This document shows positions 31,900 to 43,359 of a stretch of 64,000 nt of DNA, piece after piece. The position numbers were made by a program, and so were the translations under genes. The first letter of the stretch is position 1. Every line of letters starts with the position of its first letter. This stretch comes from Phytophthora quininea (taxonomy: Eukaryota; Oomycota; Peronosporomycetes; Peronosporales; Peronosporaceae), in NCBI GenBank assembly GCA_011947345.1, contig JAAVTG010000411.1:1-64000 (forward strand), read 5' to 3'. The notes under the pieces were generated by a model. The model was not told where the DNA came from, ran no database searches, and was given only the letters and a program-made list of their open reading frames with translations.

Positions 31900-34103
31900 G
31901 AAGAGTTTGCCGAAATGAAGTCCATACAGGAAATCCCAGCGTTAAAGGCTCGTAGCGAGCTGAAGTACTATCAAAGACGCGGCAGACAAATTCGAGAGAA
32001 CTGCGAAGATTACTGTAACGAAGTATTGATCAAAATCGAGGAGCTCTAAGCCTTAAACGACACCTTCCTACCGTTCATTTGCGTGGGACGATCATCGGGT
32101 ATGGGAAATCCTAACTCGCATTTGCACTAGAAGGAACGAGATCGTGGTTCTACTTGCTGCCACGTGGCGAGTTCATCAACTCTCAGCCAATTTACTAGTA
32201 TTTCTCGTCGATCTCGAACGCGTTCCAAGGCATGGTGAGCAGAGATGACCCCAACAGCATTTCTGAGGTAAGCGTCCTGAACTTCAGTTCAAGCGTTTAT
32301 CAATCAGAGTCGCTGTGGGCGTGCGGATTTATCTGGTCACAGGTAGAGTTGCAGTTTGGACGAACACCAGCGAGCTCGAATGATTCGTTTCGAGGACCAC
32401 ACAAAACTTCGAGTGGAAAAATCTACTGTGTTTGAGGTTGGCGAACACGTTAGAGAGATGAAGGCTCAGAAAAAACTGCTGCCATTCTTCGTTTTGGATG
32501 AACTGAGTCGCGATATAGGACAAAACGAAACAGCGATTGCACGAAATATCTTTCGTGCGTGCGGTTTGGTGTGATTGTCATGGGCACGGACTCTAATAAC
32601 AGTCAAATGCTTCCGCTTCCGACTGAGTAATTGTGTTCGGAACCGATTAAGTGGGCGTCTGTAGTCCCGCAATTTCGTTCTTATCAAATTGCGCTGAGTA
32701 CTGGACAAGCACAAGGTTGGAAGACCATTGCTGATCATTTTCCTATTGTGGAGTGCATTGCTCGAAATTCATGAGGAAGATTCTCAAGGCATTTTCTAAA
32801 TGCCGTGCTAGACATTTATCGCGAAGAGTTTTATCTCGCAGAGGTGCTGGACGAAGCATTTGCAAGTGTTCAGTCAACAACGCAAAAGGGAAAACCATTT
32901 ATGAGTTGGACGGATGGCAAATACGCTCAACGATCGGCGATGGCTTTAGGAAACTCAGCAACGATATATGAAACATGCGAAGACGAGCATGAAAGACTGG
33001 ATGTGGAGACAGCCAATATGCACCTGCATTTCGCCAACTTGGTGGACACAAAACTCACCGAACTCACGTTAGCATCGATGTGTAGTGGGCTGCGGCTCAT
33101 TGCCGCGCCCAGTTGCTCAAGCTTCACCTGTCGTCTTCCTGGACTGCCCAGATGGGCAGGTAAGACGCGATGACGGGGAAAGAGTTTGTGGTACGGGAGG
33201 CCTCGAGGAGACTCTCGTCCACAGTTTGGGATTTACCCGCAAGAGACCTAAGCAGCTATCATAGTACATGTTGGTGCTTTGGGAGTTCCAGCTCCCACGT
33301 TGGTGTTCAATGTGTCTTTGGAATCCTCGACCTACTACACGATGCCATCTTCAGACACATTCGGCCATGAACTCCAAACGGGTAGTGGAAGTTGGCAACA
33401 GACATGTTGTTTCCCGTCTGTTGAAGAGAATCTGTTGCTATACCTTGCTATATTGGGTGGGAAAACCTACTCTGCCTACTATGACCACAGAACGAAGCAG
33501 ACATACTGGACAAAACACGTTTTGGCTGAAACTGAAAGCTATCGCATCAGTGAAGAAAGACAAACAGTTTTCAACAATGCCAACGAAGAGATGGTAGTTC
33601 AGGCGATTTTCTGTTCATCGCGAAGGGGAGGAGTGCTAGGAATTCCATTCATCGAATTTCTGAAGGGTTTCATAGGCGGGTTCCAAAGCCAATTCTGGAC
33701 GCAAGTGTGCTCGCTCAATACTTCCCCAAGAAGACGAACTCAACGACGAAAGAAAGTCACGGTGGTGGCCTTGTTTGCAGGATACCATGAAGACATCCAG
33801 AGATTGACAAATGTTAAAAATCACTTTCTGGCTCCTCCGAATGCAAAGTGGCCAAAAGTCCTAGTTGATACTAACGACAGCGACTAAGGCTGCAATTTGG
33901 GCATTTTGAATGTGCTGGAGATATGGAGATACAAGACCTGGGCAAAAAAGCATTTCATTTGGTGGATGCAAAAATTTGAACAAAACCGCACTGAAGAAGA
34001 CCATTGGAGAGTTGAACAGTCAATAGAGAGGGTGGGGGATCACAATTATTGTCTGTCCGTATCTGGGTGTGGTGAAGAAGGGGTGGCCACCTCCAGCTAT
34101 TGA
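31900..34103 (+). pseudogene. Crinkler-type P-loop NTPase/nuclease relic, copy B
   Basis: A Walker A-like segment (GRSSGMGK, near 32082-32110) is followed by a one-base slip and a TAA where a Gln codon is expected. Next come a Walker B-like LPFFVLDELSRDIG (near 32480), NIFRACGLV and VIVMGTDSN (near 32555). Further on are FMSWTDGKYAQRSAMALG (near 32900), YLAILGGKTYSAYYD (near 33440) and FLAPPNAKWPKVLVDTNDSD (33820-33887). The order is the same as in copy A, on the opposite strand. Multiple stops and frame changes make it a pseudogene. The family is associated with host-directed effectors in oomycetes, but no N-terminal secretion or translocation signal is visible here, so an effector role for this copy is not supported. 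Confidence 0.6.
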
Positions 34104-34259
34104 ATGCGTCAAGATTCATTTCGAAAGTCACAGTTTCGAGTAGGTGTGGCAATCTGAACAGGGTTCTGGAGACCAACAATACAAACAGATCAAGTTAATC
34201 TCCTACCAATGACCATTGCTTTGAAAAAGGTAACATTGAAGTTGAAGATGTGATTCATG

Positions 34260-36853
34260 TTAATTTCGTTCATCCAGTTGTGCCTGCGCAATGTTGAGAG
34301 CTGAGTGTCCGTCGCTCGTCATGAAGTTCAAATCTAAGTCGTCCCTAGCCAGAAGAAACTTCACTGCACGAATCTGCCTACTTTCACACGCCACCATGAG
34401 TAGTGATCTGCCAGAAGGCCTTTGAGCACAGATTTCACTTGCCAAGCCCAGTAAATGGTTGATTTCCTCCACAATATTGACAGAAACTTCACATTCGTCA
34501 ACGTAGAACCGCATTTTGGCCACATCGTCAGCCTTACAAGCCGCAATTAACGCGCACTCAAGTTGAGGATGAAGTGTCATGGTCGTTGACAATCCAGGTG
34601 TCACTAATACTCTACTAATGTTCGTTCCTGGTGTCGAAGGGTTCCCTCCACTCAAATTCCCCCACTTTCACTTGCTTCACTAGACGTCGTCTTGTTAGAC
34701 ACAACATCTTGCAGCCACTTTTGCGGATTTCTTGGAAGCAGGCATCATGACCTCGAAGCAACGCCACTCGCCAAGCAGTTCGGTCGTGCACATCTTTGAT
34801 CGACACGTCTGCACCAAGTTCCAATAAGTGAGTGACGATGCGAATATTACCACGAGCTGCTGCAATGTGTAGCGCAGTAAACCCCAAGAAATCCTGAGCA
34901 TTGAGCACAGCCAGCGGAAGTTGAGCCAGCAGAGCATCCACTACCGCAATCGTATGATCGGCCTGCTCTTCAACATTTGCAAACAGTTTCTTATGTGTGT
35001 GGCCATGATGACGAGTCCAGGGGAACAATTTTCCGTCCTGAACAAGCTCGACTCCAATTAATAAAGCTTCGTGAATTGCCGTACGTTGAGTCCAACCATC
35101 CCTTTCGTATCCAGTGAACAAATGAGGAAAAAGTTGCAGGAGTTTAGTCACCACACTTTCCAGTCCCAAGCGAGCAGCTTCGTGTAGCAGCGTCCGATTT
35201 CGACCCGGTAGAACTTGATCAACGAATAATGGCGTAGTCATCACTAAAAGATAAATTGCCACACGCTCATGGCCATTGACCACAGCAAGAGCGACTGGAG
35301 TACATGCTTTAGAATTCGGAGCATACACAAGTTTAGGAGCTGTCTTGAGTAGCCTCGGTAGAACCAGAGTAATCACTTCGAGGTGACCAAACTTCGCTGC
35401 TAGATGCAATACGTTGTTACCTCCAGGAACGCTAGATATCGTGACATCTGCAGGTTCGACTGCTCCCATTGTAGCATCAAAGCCATCCAGAAGATCCACC
35501 ACAGCCTCAACATTTCCTCGTCGAGCTTGTACCAGCAGATCAGCCTCTTGCAAGATACGTTCTCGTGAAGCTTCTTGTCGCCCTAAAAACCACGAACTAG
35601 TCGGTTAACGTGCATGGCGCACTTCCAGCCTCGCTCATGAGCTGTTTCAATACCGCGTCTGCGAGCTTTCTGTCGACCAAGAAACCCTCGAGCGATCCGT
35701 TGAATCATCAGCGTACAAGCTGTACGGACTGCCACTTCCTCGACACGCCGCATTTTAATCACTCGAGCACGTTGCAACGTACCTCGGATCATGCTTTGCA
35801 TGCGAGCAGCGCCATCGTGGCCTCTCTCTTGAATCTGACGCGTTCGTGCTTGGTGAAGTGTCTTAGCAGCCAGCAGTCTACAGCGCACGAAGCTCTGCAG
35901 TCGAAATGCTGCCACAGCTTCTCGATGCAGTCGAATCCCTCGCACACGACACCTCGCTTTAAATCCCAAGAAAAGTCTGCATAATAATCGAGCAAGAGCT
36001 TGGCGTCTAGAGTGCTCTCGTTGTAGTCGAAGTTTGGTTGTCAACCATCGAGCTATACACGCTCGCCACGATCCTTGGATGATTGACGCAGCTCTCTGTC
36101 GTTTCTCACAGAAATTCAAAGCACGTAATTTTGCCAGCAGCCGCTTAGCACTCCGGAATCGATACACGCCTTGGATCTTCCTCGCAGCAGCATTTTGCTT
36201 GGTCGTCAACTTCAGCCTTCGATCTTTCTCACCTAGCACAATCGCAGTACCTTTGGTGACTTGTAACAAACTGCCGCGAATTCGTTTGCGAACTAAAAGT
36301 TTCTGTCGGATGGAGCGGAATTGTCGACGCAGGACGAAGCCTCGACGCACTCGTTGGATGACCAGAGCAGCTTGATGCTCTTTACGCGCTCGTTCTCGTC
36401 GAGCGTCAAGCAATGACTTCATGAATGCTCTTTGCTCTCGAACCAGAGCAATGTGTTGCTGCTGGGTCGGCAGTGATCTTGTCATTTTGTACGGCGATTT
36501 CTTCCCAGGTTCATCGGTTTGGTTGTCGTCCGGTTGCTTGACTCGTCGTAGTGTTTCCCTCGCTCGCTCTTCAGCCCACCGAGAAGTGTCGCTAGCTTTA
36601 GCAATTTCCTTTTCAAGTGGCGGGTCCAATGGATCATATCGTGGTAATGGCAAGACCGTCGTCACCACAGACACGACGGTGCTGTAGGTGCATCGTCGAG
36701 TTCCAAAGTAGAGACTGGGGTGAGACTGAACCCTTGGTTGACTGTCACGATCTGAGCTTGGCGGGACTCCTCACGAGCTCGCAACCAAGCTTGTTTCTGC
36801 TGCACCAACGTCGGTGACGAGGATACATCCTCACTCGATATGGACCCGACCAT
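34260..36853 (-). CDS. IQ-motif and ankyrin-repeat protein (frameshifted)
   Basis: The N-terminal half (35583-36853) has at least six IQ-type helices, for example QAALVIQRVRRGFVLRRQF, AAARKIQGVYRFRSAKRLL, AASIIQGSWRACIARWL and LMIQRIARGFLGRQKARRR, which bind calmodulin. The C-terminal half (34260-35570) has ankyrin repeats such as NNVLHLAAKFGHLEVITLVL, RTLLHEAARLGLESVVTKLL and FTALHIAAARGNIRIVTHLL. The two halves are separated only by a frame slip at 35585-35589, where a T5 run would need to be T6 to continue a last IQ motif. Further slips lie near 36690 and 34640. The start is probably the Met at 36853, which leaves a short divergent promoter; an upstream in-frame Met at 36922 would almost touch the opposite gene. 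Likely a calmodulin-regulated scaffold. Confidence 0.75.
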
Positions 36854-36926
36854 TTGCAGGTGATAGATCCGTGTCGAATGGAGATTATGCCGACCGTTCA
36901 CACAAAACGACGAGTCCGACATAACG
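36854..36926. promoter_or_regulatory. Short divergent promoter between two IQ-motif genes
   Basis: About 73 bp separate the preferred start codons of two oppositely oriented IQ-motif genes. No clear initiator motif is visible. Co-regulation is an inference from the spacing. Confidence 0.5.
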
Positions 36927-38712
36927 ATGGCATCGGTGCTCGATCCTGCAGCCCCGTTGGAAGTTGACACAACTAAGTCGATTGAGAAGCCGAGCGAGGT
37001 ACAAGCTGCACTCCCAACGGAGGAACCACAGCAAGACGAAGTCGTGGACGAGTTGGAGTTGGCTCTCCAGAAAGCTCAGAGTGCTCGACGGTTTGAAGGG
37101 CTCGAAGGTTTGCGGAACACTTTCCTAGCGACGACGCAGCTGACCATCTCCAATGTCATTTCGACGGTTGTCACGGCGCTGCCACATCGAGGAACTCGTC
37201 GGAAACGAAAGCAGTCGGCGCCAATTTCCAGCAATCAGGAAACTCGAGAGATGGTGTACGGAGCTCCCAAGCCGTCGATGTCAGCACGTTCAAACAAAGG
37301 CCGTCGGGGTCCAGTCCACATCAAGCTCAACTCCCAGCATTTCGACGGAGTTTACCAGCACTTGCAATCCCTACAGAACGACTTCATCAAGAATTGATTT
37401 TGGAACGAAACGCGTTCATGGCACAACTCGCTCGTGAACGAGATGAAAAACTCAATTAGAAAACTGGGCGGCTACGAAGATCCAGGCGTGCTATCGAGGC
37501 TTTCGGAGTCGACCTCGTGTCGTAGCTTACACTCGAAGGATGAAGAAGCTGGCGATGCGAAGTGTGTCTGGAATTCGACTTGAAGTAAGTTTTGGTTGGA
37601 TTGTCGTCGAATAATTGTCTAAGCTATTTCGTCTTGTGTTTATCAGCTTGTAGAAATGCAGGAAAGTTTGAAAAGAGAGGCGACGCTCCTGAATATGGCG
37701 ACTCTAGCAAGAAAGACATTTCGTCTTTGTGGCGACAAGGCGTGAAGGATCGAGCACGACGGAAGCGGAATCTAAAGGGACAACAGGAGGAGCGACAGCA
37801 CGCAGCTACACAGATACAGGTATCAATCCTACAGGCTTCTTGTATTCCTAGGCTTTTCGTTGATTTTTATGGCTTTCTAGTCTTGCATACGGATGTTCCT
37901 GGCAAGGGTTGCCTACAAGCATCTCGTGTCCAGAGCTCGAGACGAGCGGTATTTGTTAGCTGTTGTCCGGATCCAGGTAACTATCCACCAATTCACTTTG
38001 CTGCACCAGCAACTAAGTTTCCCTTGCCAGAGTGTCTACCGTGGGTATCACTTGCGAGCTTTCATCCAGCGACTGGTACCGAAGCTGCGCTATAATGCAG
38101 CAGTACAGATCCAATCTCTCATTCGGTTCGTAGTACCGTCTTCATACTGTTCACTCGATCGGAAAAGAATAATCATTTTGTCGTGTGAATACCATAGAGG
38201 GTGCCAAGCTCGAGAGCGAGTGGCCATGCGTCGATTTGAACGGAAGTGTGAGGAACGACGACAAGCTGGTCTTCCTTTCCAATTCTCTCTCGGAAGTCGA
38301 GCGTCGGTGGTGCACCAAAACGCTGCAATCAATTTTCTTTCGACTCGGACGCCCCCAAAACTTCACTGCGCAGTTTGTTTGAGCACCGGAAGTCCCGCGC
38401 GTCTGTGGGGTTCAAGAGTGCCAAGTGGAAGGAGCAGCGGAGTTTCCTTCGGATGCATGTAAGGTTTTCAAGCAAGCCATGAGGTAGTCTTGTTATATTG
38501 ACGACGTTTGCTGTCAGAATGTGGCGCAAAAGATGGCTGCACGGCGAGCTCGACTGGTTCATCGGTGGAATTGGACCAAGACCGTCGTACTCGATAAGCG
38601 TCGACAGAAGCGCGTCAAGAAGATGATCTCGACGTTTTCGTCTTTGCCAGCGAAGCCAAAGCTCATCATGAGACTGAGCACCAGATCTGGCAACGAGACG
38701 CCACCGCCATGA
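36927..38712 (+). CDS. IQ-motif protein with introns inside the IQ motifs
   Basis: Exon 1 starts MASVLDPAAPLEVDTTKSIE and contains ELALQKAQSARRFEGLEGLR. A frame slip near 37395 and an in-frame stop near 37458 precede the first IQ (ATKIQACYRGFRSRPRV, near 37470). Introns with GT..AG ends lie at about 37587-37650, 37821-37879, 37976-38029, 38132-38200 and 38460-38518. Later IQ motifs are ATQIQ/SCIRMFLARVAYKH, VVRIQ/SVYRGYHLRAFIQR and AAVQIQSLIR/GCQARERVAMRR, where the slash marks an intron. A final exon (38519-38712) ends NETPPP. A frame slip also lies near 37740. Like its divergent neighbour it is predicted to bind calmodulin through several IQ helices. Confidence 0.65.
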
Positions 38713-40739
38713 GCTTTTACCCTTACTACGTGGACTATACTATCGATATGGAGTGGAGGGTTGGGAATCCTCAGTCAAAGTTTGATTTCTATGGAAGATT
38801 TCTCATCGTGTAGATCAGTGTGGTGGTACGTTTATCCTCATTGGATTCCCATGGGCAACAATATGCAGAACATGCACTAGGCAGTCCTTCTTCAGGAAAA
38901 AATTAGAGTATTTGTTTGCGTCACATCAACACCCGAGAGCGTCTCGACGGCTAGTGTATTTTCTCATCCTCAGAAGCACAAGACAAACAAAACTCACGAC
39001 CAAGTCAAAACGCGGAGCAGCTCCCACCCTCCTCAGTGTCAGAACTGAAAGTGAATCGGCAGTGGGCTTGGCGGAAACACACGAGCGCTGAAAGCCATCA
39101 ATTCAAATAGCCAATCATTTGCCAAACCCTCTCATTTTCGATAGCGAAAGTCGATAACGAAACGACGCCTATTTGAGCTTCTGCAGGAAATTTGCGTCTG
39201 CCGACGAGCTTGTGAGCGCAGTGGAGCTGACCATTGCGTTCGCAGCGGCCGGAAGCCCTGTCTAAGTGCGTCATGTGGTCGCGCAATCGAGGCAGGACAG
39301 CAAATTGAATTGGACGACAGCATCCGATGACAATATGCGAACCTGCACTTAGCGTCGCTAGTCTACCATGCAAGCTAAGCGGCTGCAGCTGACACCGACG
39401 GGATTGATGCACGACATGTATGGCTGTCGCAAAAGCAAACCACGCTCCAATGGTTTATTTGTTGCTGGTAGATGTCAATTTTCAGCAAAGAGAAGACGAT
39501 GCGCGGCAGTCCTTCATGAGCTGTGTTGTGCAAGCAACACGACGGCCATGGCAAATTCTAGTTTTATAGACACTGAGAGCTCTTGTACAGGGGTCGGCCT
39601 GGTTAATGGCAAAGGCTACACTTCGCATTAAAAGATGTAACAATCAGCCAGACGACATGGCTGCGTTGTGAGAGGAGGTGTTTTTGATCACCTAGTTAGC
39701 ACGACCATCGCTAACGTTGGCACGACAGTATTGACGAAATGCATAACTCCGCTAAAAGAATGCTATGTGTTTAATGCGTGCATTACGTTTTTCAGGCCAA
39801 AGAAAAAATAGCCCTTGTTGTGATTTCAAAAACAATAAAATATATGTAACTGGGTTTCGCACATCTAAAACGATGTTAGTTTGCGTGAAAATCGATAATG
39901 TATTGCTCCAACATTTTCAGGGAGTATCACCCCAAAATGCTCCTCATTTTTGTAGACTAATATGCTTTGTATAGCTATGCTGTAAGACTTTATGTAACTT
40001 CCTAAATGTTAAAGAATATATCGTATGAGAGCCGTTATATAAGTAAAAAAATGTTTGGGGCTCATTTAGATATGTCACAGGTACGTAGTACTAATTGACT
40101 ACAGTGCGTGATGAATAGAAAAGCGCTGTAACATCTCAACTATGTATAGCACTCGTTGGTGGAGATCGGGATCCGTTTTTAATTTTATCGCAACTCACTC
40201 GTCCAACAGTCTAACCAAGACGCATAAGACGTAGGCTCGCTTTAAATATAACGTATTGTTCAAGAAAAAATTAAATTTGTGGTCTGGAGTGGCGGTGATA
40301 CAGCAGCGTGGGCAGCGCTGGCTTCATCTCTAGCGTTAAATGTGGTCACGCCGTGGTGCTACCAGCATTGATCCCTATTCCTCTCCGCATGCCAACCAAA
40401 TACAAAAAGAAAGGATAAATGCCATGATCAACAAACCGTACAGATAGCAGCTCCACAGGTAGCCCAACTGCCAGACAATGTCATTTTTGATGGTCTCAAA
40501 TATGTGGTTTATACCGGTGGTCTTACCCCAACGAGGTTCGCTGGACCTTGTGACCCACAGAGACGAAGAAGTGCCTAGGAAACACGAAATATTGCTAGTG
40601 GCTCGGAAATTAACGATCTTGATCGATATGAAGGCATACCAGTTATCATGGCGGTGCTGTGCACAGTGACGCTAAACGACGCGCAGGGTAACGCTACCAC
40701 AATACATAATTCCTTCTTATATCTCTCTTGACATTGTCG
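38713..40739. other. Gene-poor AT-rich region
   Basis: Only short frames are present (for example 39369-39631 plus and 39098-39412 minus, which overlap other frames and have no recognisable domain). GC content drops between about 39700 and 40300. The stretch lies upstream of transposon sequences and is probably old mobile-element debris, but no repeat boundaries were identified. Confidence 0.4.
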
Positions 40740-41139
40740 AGGTCGATAGGTGTCTGGGATCCTTGGGCACTTGTGGGCACATCAACAACCTCATTGGGTT
40801 CCTGACATCGTTGGTATGGCCATGGTTCATTTTAAGCTGGGCTGCTGCTCTCCATTTTTGACTACCGCTTTCGTAGTCTTGCTGGCAGTCTTATTCAGCT
40901 TTTCGCCTTCCTGTAAGCCCCAGGAGCCCCGTCCGCAGAAGCAGTCCTTTTACATGGTTCGGATCTCTGTCTTTGGCCACAACGGGACAGCCTGCCTTGA
41001 AATGGCCAGGATTAAAGCAACATAAGCATTCACTTTTATCCGCATTTCTCGTTTGGGGTTTGGTGTCGTCTTGGTTGATTGGTACATCTTGCTTTTGTCC
41101 ATGTAAAGAGGGGGTATCTGTCTCTTTTCTCCTGGAATA

Positions 41140-41162
41140 CAGACAACGACACAAAAGCCGGG
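41140..41162 (+). repeat. Left TIR of the pogo element
   Basis: It begins CAGACAACGACACAAAAG after the TA at 41138-41139 and is the exact reverse complement of 42812-42834. Confidence 0.95.
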
Positions 41163-41285
41163 TAAATCAGTCTAGGTTCTCATACAAAAATTATGGACAC
41201 AAAAACTCGGAAGCTAACAGAGCTGGTGTTTGATTGGATAATATTTACCCTAAATTGTGCAAAAACCGGAATTTTATAAGGCGAG

Positions 41286-42645
41286 TTAAACTATAAATGA
41301 CTCATACCTAGGAATTGCTGTTTCGAAGCTACGAATAACTAGATCTGGTGAAAACTCTTCCCACGCCTTAATCGTAGCTTTTATAGCTTTTAGACGTTTT
41401 TAGGCGCTGGAAGGCCCTTTTAGGTGTGTAGCAGCCACGAATTCGTGATTTAAGTGGTCCCATGACCCCCACGTCTAATGGCTGGCACACTGAGGTGCTT
41501 TTGGGGGCAAAGGGACCACGGTGGCACAGGCTTCCTCGGCCACAACGCGCACTCCTTGCTCCGACACATGACTGTCGAAGTTGTCGACAAGGAGCAGCGC
41601 TGGGCTGTCGATTTCATATTTTAGCAAATTTTTAACATAAAACTGCCAACCCACAGCGTCCATCCAGCCTGCTTCTTGAACCGTGTAAAAATGGCCTTTT
41701 GGAAGGGTCTTCAGTTCTTTAGCCTCGATGCTTCCGCCCAACTTGCCGCGTAAAATGAAAAGAATTGGAAGTTTTTTTCCTAAAACAATGAAGAGAGAAA
41801 ATAAGTAAACTATAACATAAATAAATAAGAAATAAAAACGTACCGTCTGCTCTAATCGTAAGCACAGCTGTCATGCGGCCTGAGTGCTTCGTCAAGTCTT
41901 TGACTTTGGCGGACCCATTCCTTCCCTTCACGCCCCAGATTCGCGCGGGCGGCATGTCGAAGTTTATCGCCGTTTCGTCGACGTTGTAGATTTCGGCAGG
42001 GGAATAGGAGCTGTAGGTAGACCAAAACTCTATTGCAAAGTTAGCCTTGATCTCCAAAAGATCAGCACTAGGCAATTTTGTTTCCTGGGCTTTTGAGTTG
42101 AGAACCCATATCTAAAATCAATACAAATTAATATTTCACGCAACAAATTAGCATTAATATTCTAAGATGTACTGAAATACAAAAATACCTGTCTGCGGTT
42201 CGTTGGAGGAGTCTTTCAAGCGCACGGCGACAACTCGCGGGCGATGTCTTGCCCTCTGCGTAGCTTTCTAGCCAGAGGCAGTAGTTGGCTTCTATAAAAC
42301 CTATCATGATAGAGGTGGTGAGCCACTAATAGGAAGTTAGTTAGTATAAATATCAATACTCAATAAATGTGCTGTGCTTACCTCTTCATCTCGACGCGTG
42401 TCTTTCATAAAAGTCACCAGAGCAGGGGTGAAGGGAAAGCTCTCCTTGCGCCCCTGCCCTTTCGTCGTCTTGGATAGCTTGTTCCCGGTGAAGGAACGAA
42501 GCCTGTCGCGAGACCGCCACCAGCCGTCCACTGTGCCGTGTGGGTAGCCCAGCTCGGCGACGGCCTCCGACAACCCCACCGCCTCGATGAGGTCGAGCGC
42601 CTCCAGTTTCTCCTTCACTGTGTACCCTTGCTGCTTGCGCTTCAT
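41286..42645 (-). CDS. pogo/Tigger DDE transposase
   Basis: The N-terminus (MKRKQQGYTVKEKLEALDLI, then LGYPHGTVDGWWRSRDRLRS) is a helix-turn-helix DNA-binding domain. The catalytic domain has the three acidic residues in context: YNVDETAINFDMPP, ALLLVDNFDSHVSEQG and SVCQPLDVGVMGPLK, with about 36 residues between the second and third Asp. The C-terminus ends AIPRYESFIV before TAA at 41286-41288. Introns of about 55, 85 and 100 bp (GT..AG) are inferred near 42345, 42150 and 41800. Only two frame slips remain, one near 42075 and one in the CCCCC run near 41510, and both look like one-base errors. The enzyme cuts and pastes the element and may still be functional. Confidence 0.85.
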
Positions 42646-42811
42646 TGCGCGTCTTGAAATGGTGCGTCTCGGAATGCAGGGGTCAGCCTTTGTTTTATAG
42701 CAGCACCAACCAAATTTTACGTTTTTTATTGGCAAAAGAAAATATATAATGCAATTTTGATTGGCTAAAATTTTGTATTGGTTTTCTGTTTAAGCCCCGG
42801 GTTTTGTGTAC

Positions 42812-42834
42812 CCCGGCTTTTGTGTCGTTGTCTG
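42812..42834 (-). repeat. Right TIR of the pogo element
   Basis: It is the exact complement of the left TIR and is followed by TA at 42835-42836. Confidence 0.95.
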
Positions 42835-43359
42835 TATACGCCGATGAGCACTTTCGATCTTCTCGACAGTAAATTTGCCTTTCTTGGTTGAGACCAAGGC
42901 TACCCAAAACTCATTGGCAACTGGGATAGCACGTCGACACACAACCCCGCTTCTGTAATCGTTTCTTGTCTCAGAAGTTCTTGCGATCGTCTGTTGACCT
43001 CATTGCGTGTCTCTTCTGTACGCCACCTCCTCCATCGTTGGCGCATGATCTTAATCCGTCTTTGCCGAACAATACCCACAAACAACTTAAATGAGATCTG
43101 CAGAATGGCGGCCTCTGCGGGCCCAATTCCATCCAACTATTTTTGTATATATGTCCTCAGAGGGCGCATCAAGTCCCTGTAGATTCCTCCCATCGGGAGT
43201 GCTCCCATTGGTTTCATGAAGTCGTATGTCCGTATCAGCCGTGACCATGCGATGTTTATTCTCTCCAGAAAGATCAAAAGTTTTCAGAAGAAGCTTCTTC
43301 GCTTGTTCATCTTGAAATTCCGTTGGCAATATTTTGTATTTGTCAGGATGCAGCACCAA

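Larger units (their letters stand above)
41140..42834 (-). mobile_element. pogo/Tigger-type DNA transposon, nearly complete
   Basis: Perfect 23-bp terminal inverted repeats (41140-41162 and 42812-42834, beginning CAGACAACGACACAAAAG) are bounded by TA dinucleotides (41138-41139 and 42835-42836), the target duplication of Tc1/mariner-pogo elements. The right terminus has a second, imperfect copy of its end sequence just inside (CCCCGGGTTTTGTGT at about 42795). The 1695-bp element carries one spliced transposase gene filling most of its length. The perfect repeats and mostly intact gene suggest a recent arrival. Confidence 0.93.
40740..43359 (-). pseudogene. Retroelement gag-like relic with zinc knuckle, split by the pogo element
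   Basis: Downstream of the pogo insertion, a minus-strand frame (40891-41154) contains ECLCCFNPGHFKAGCP, a C-x2-C-x4-H-x4-C zinc knuckle as in retroelement Gag proteins. Upstream of the insertion (42837-43359) lie MVLHPDKYKILPTEFQDEQA and a helical region with LCVDVLSQLP, the expected N-terminal side of a gag protein. The insertion falls exactly at a TA. Joining the flanks with one TA leaves an open frame running from ...REDRKCSSAY into SRRKETDTPS. Other frameshifts show that the gag-like gene was already decayed or has decayed since. No LTRs or pol domains were recognised, so the class (copia-like) is a guess. Confidence 0.5.

Noticed and set aside
39098..39631. Short frames in the AT-rich region as effector genes
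   Set aside because: No signal peptide followed by RxLR or LxLFLAK motifs is visible.
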